Assembly: GCA_937926265.1 (NCBI GenBank)
Contig: CALAZS010000280.1
Span: forward strand, 1 to 47,632
DNA length: 47,632 nucleotides
Source of the DNA: an uncultured Gammaproteobacteria bacterium
Lineage (GTDB): Bacteria; Pseudomonadota; Gammaproteobacteria; Chromatiales; Chromatiaceae
Reading direction: 5' to 3'
Positions 47,571-47,632 of this stretch are shown piece after piece; the stretch's first letter is position 1, and each line of letters opens with the position of its first letter. Below the pieces are notes generated by a model. The model was not told where the DNA came from. It searched no databases and saw only the letters and a program-made list of their open reading frames with translations. The position numbers and the translations under genes are program-made.

Positions 47571-47632
47571 TTACTCAATAATTTTAGCAACAACACCCGC
47601 ACCAACGGTACGACCACCCTCACGAATCGCAA
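47571..47632 (-). CDS. tuf: Elongation factor Tu, C-terminal end (partial)
   Basis: Only the last 19 or so codons are in the window. On the minus strand they read AIREGGRTVGAGVVAKIIE and a TAA stop, the invariant EF-Tu C-terminus. The gene continues past the right edge. Its place before rpsJ matches the str-S10 junction of gammaproteobacteria. Confidence 0.95.
   Translation of the reverse strand, partial: AIREGGRTVGAGVVAKIIE

Overview
The window is chromosomal housekeeping DNA from a gammaproteobacterium outside the Enterobacterales. The evidence is gene order: tyrS / M23 peptidase-anmK / erpA-argC, thiD-thiE-hemL, mpl-ubiX, miaB-ybeZ-ybeY-corC-lnt, ssb-MFS-uvrA, and the S10-spc-alpha ribosomal superoperon. 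Base composition is moderate. I saw no phage, transposase, integrase, CRISPR array, tRNA or rRNA. The species cannot be named from this sequence.

Layout. 1-359: two structured repeats downstream of tyrS. 360-7033: tyrosyl-tRNA synthetase, a cell-wall peptidase with anhydro-MurNAc kinase, the Fe-S carrier ErpA, a bactofilin with a membrane coiled-coil partner, and ArgC. 7135-11559: a ClC-type chloride transporter with a changed gating residue, a DUF4126 protein, a thioredoxin-like lipoprotein, HemJ, DUF2788, a second A-type Fe-S protein and a DUF5063 protein. 11742-14643: rubredoxin, divergent from thiD-thiE-hemL. 14929-20603: DedA, an HD-GYP protein, UbiX, Mpl, an unrecognised membrane protein and RNase D. 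20614-25804: the lnt-corC-ybeY-ybeZ-miaB cluster. 26238-28472: Hsp20, RsmA, a periplasmic thioredoxin and SSB. 28522-33849: an MFS transporter, UvrA and a SAM-hydrolase-family protein. 33932-47632: the alpha, spc and S10 operons read right to left, entering the 3' end of an EF-Tu gene. rpmJ (36904-37017) is a short gene that length cut-offs easily miss.

The most interesting signal is a family of nine intergenic elements (R1-R9) at five loci. Each has outer inverted-repeat arms of about 15-27 bp whose sequence is private to that copy. The arms enclose a conserved core that folds into two hairpins. On one strand all 18 hairpin loops present GGA, 17 of them as ANGGA, usually closed as CA-NGGA-WG. 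The stems change sequence between copies but stay paired. Four loci carry two elements as an inverted pair in the same order (GGA on the minus strand first, then on the plus strand). The loop context closely resembles the known CsrA/RsmA RNA-binding consensus. A CsrA-linked RNA role is therefore a testable hypothesis, not a demonstrated function.

Other points worth attention are a natural Gln at the ClC gating-glutamate position, a terminator-like hairpin inside the spc operon between rpsN and rpsH, candidate internal promoters in the ribosomal superoperon, a rubredoxin/thiD divergent pair whose start codons are 24 bp apart, and five convergent gene ends packed within 14 nt or less.
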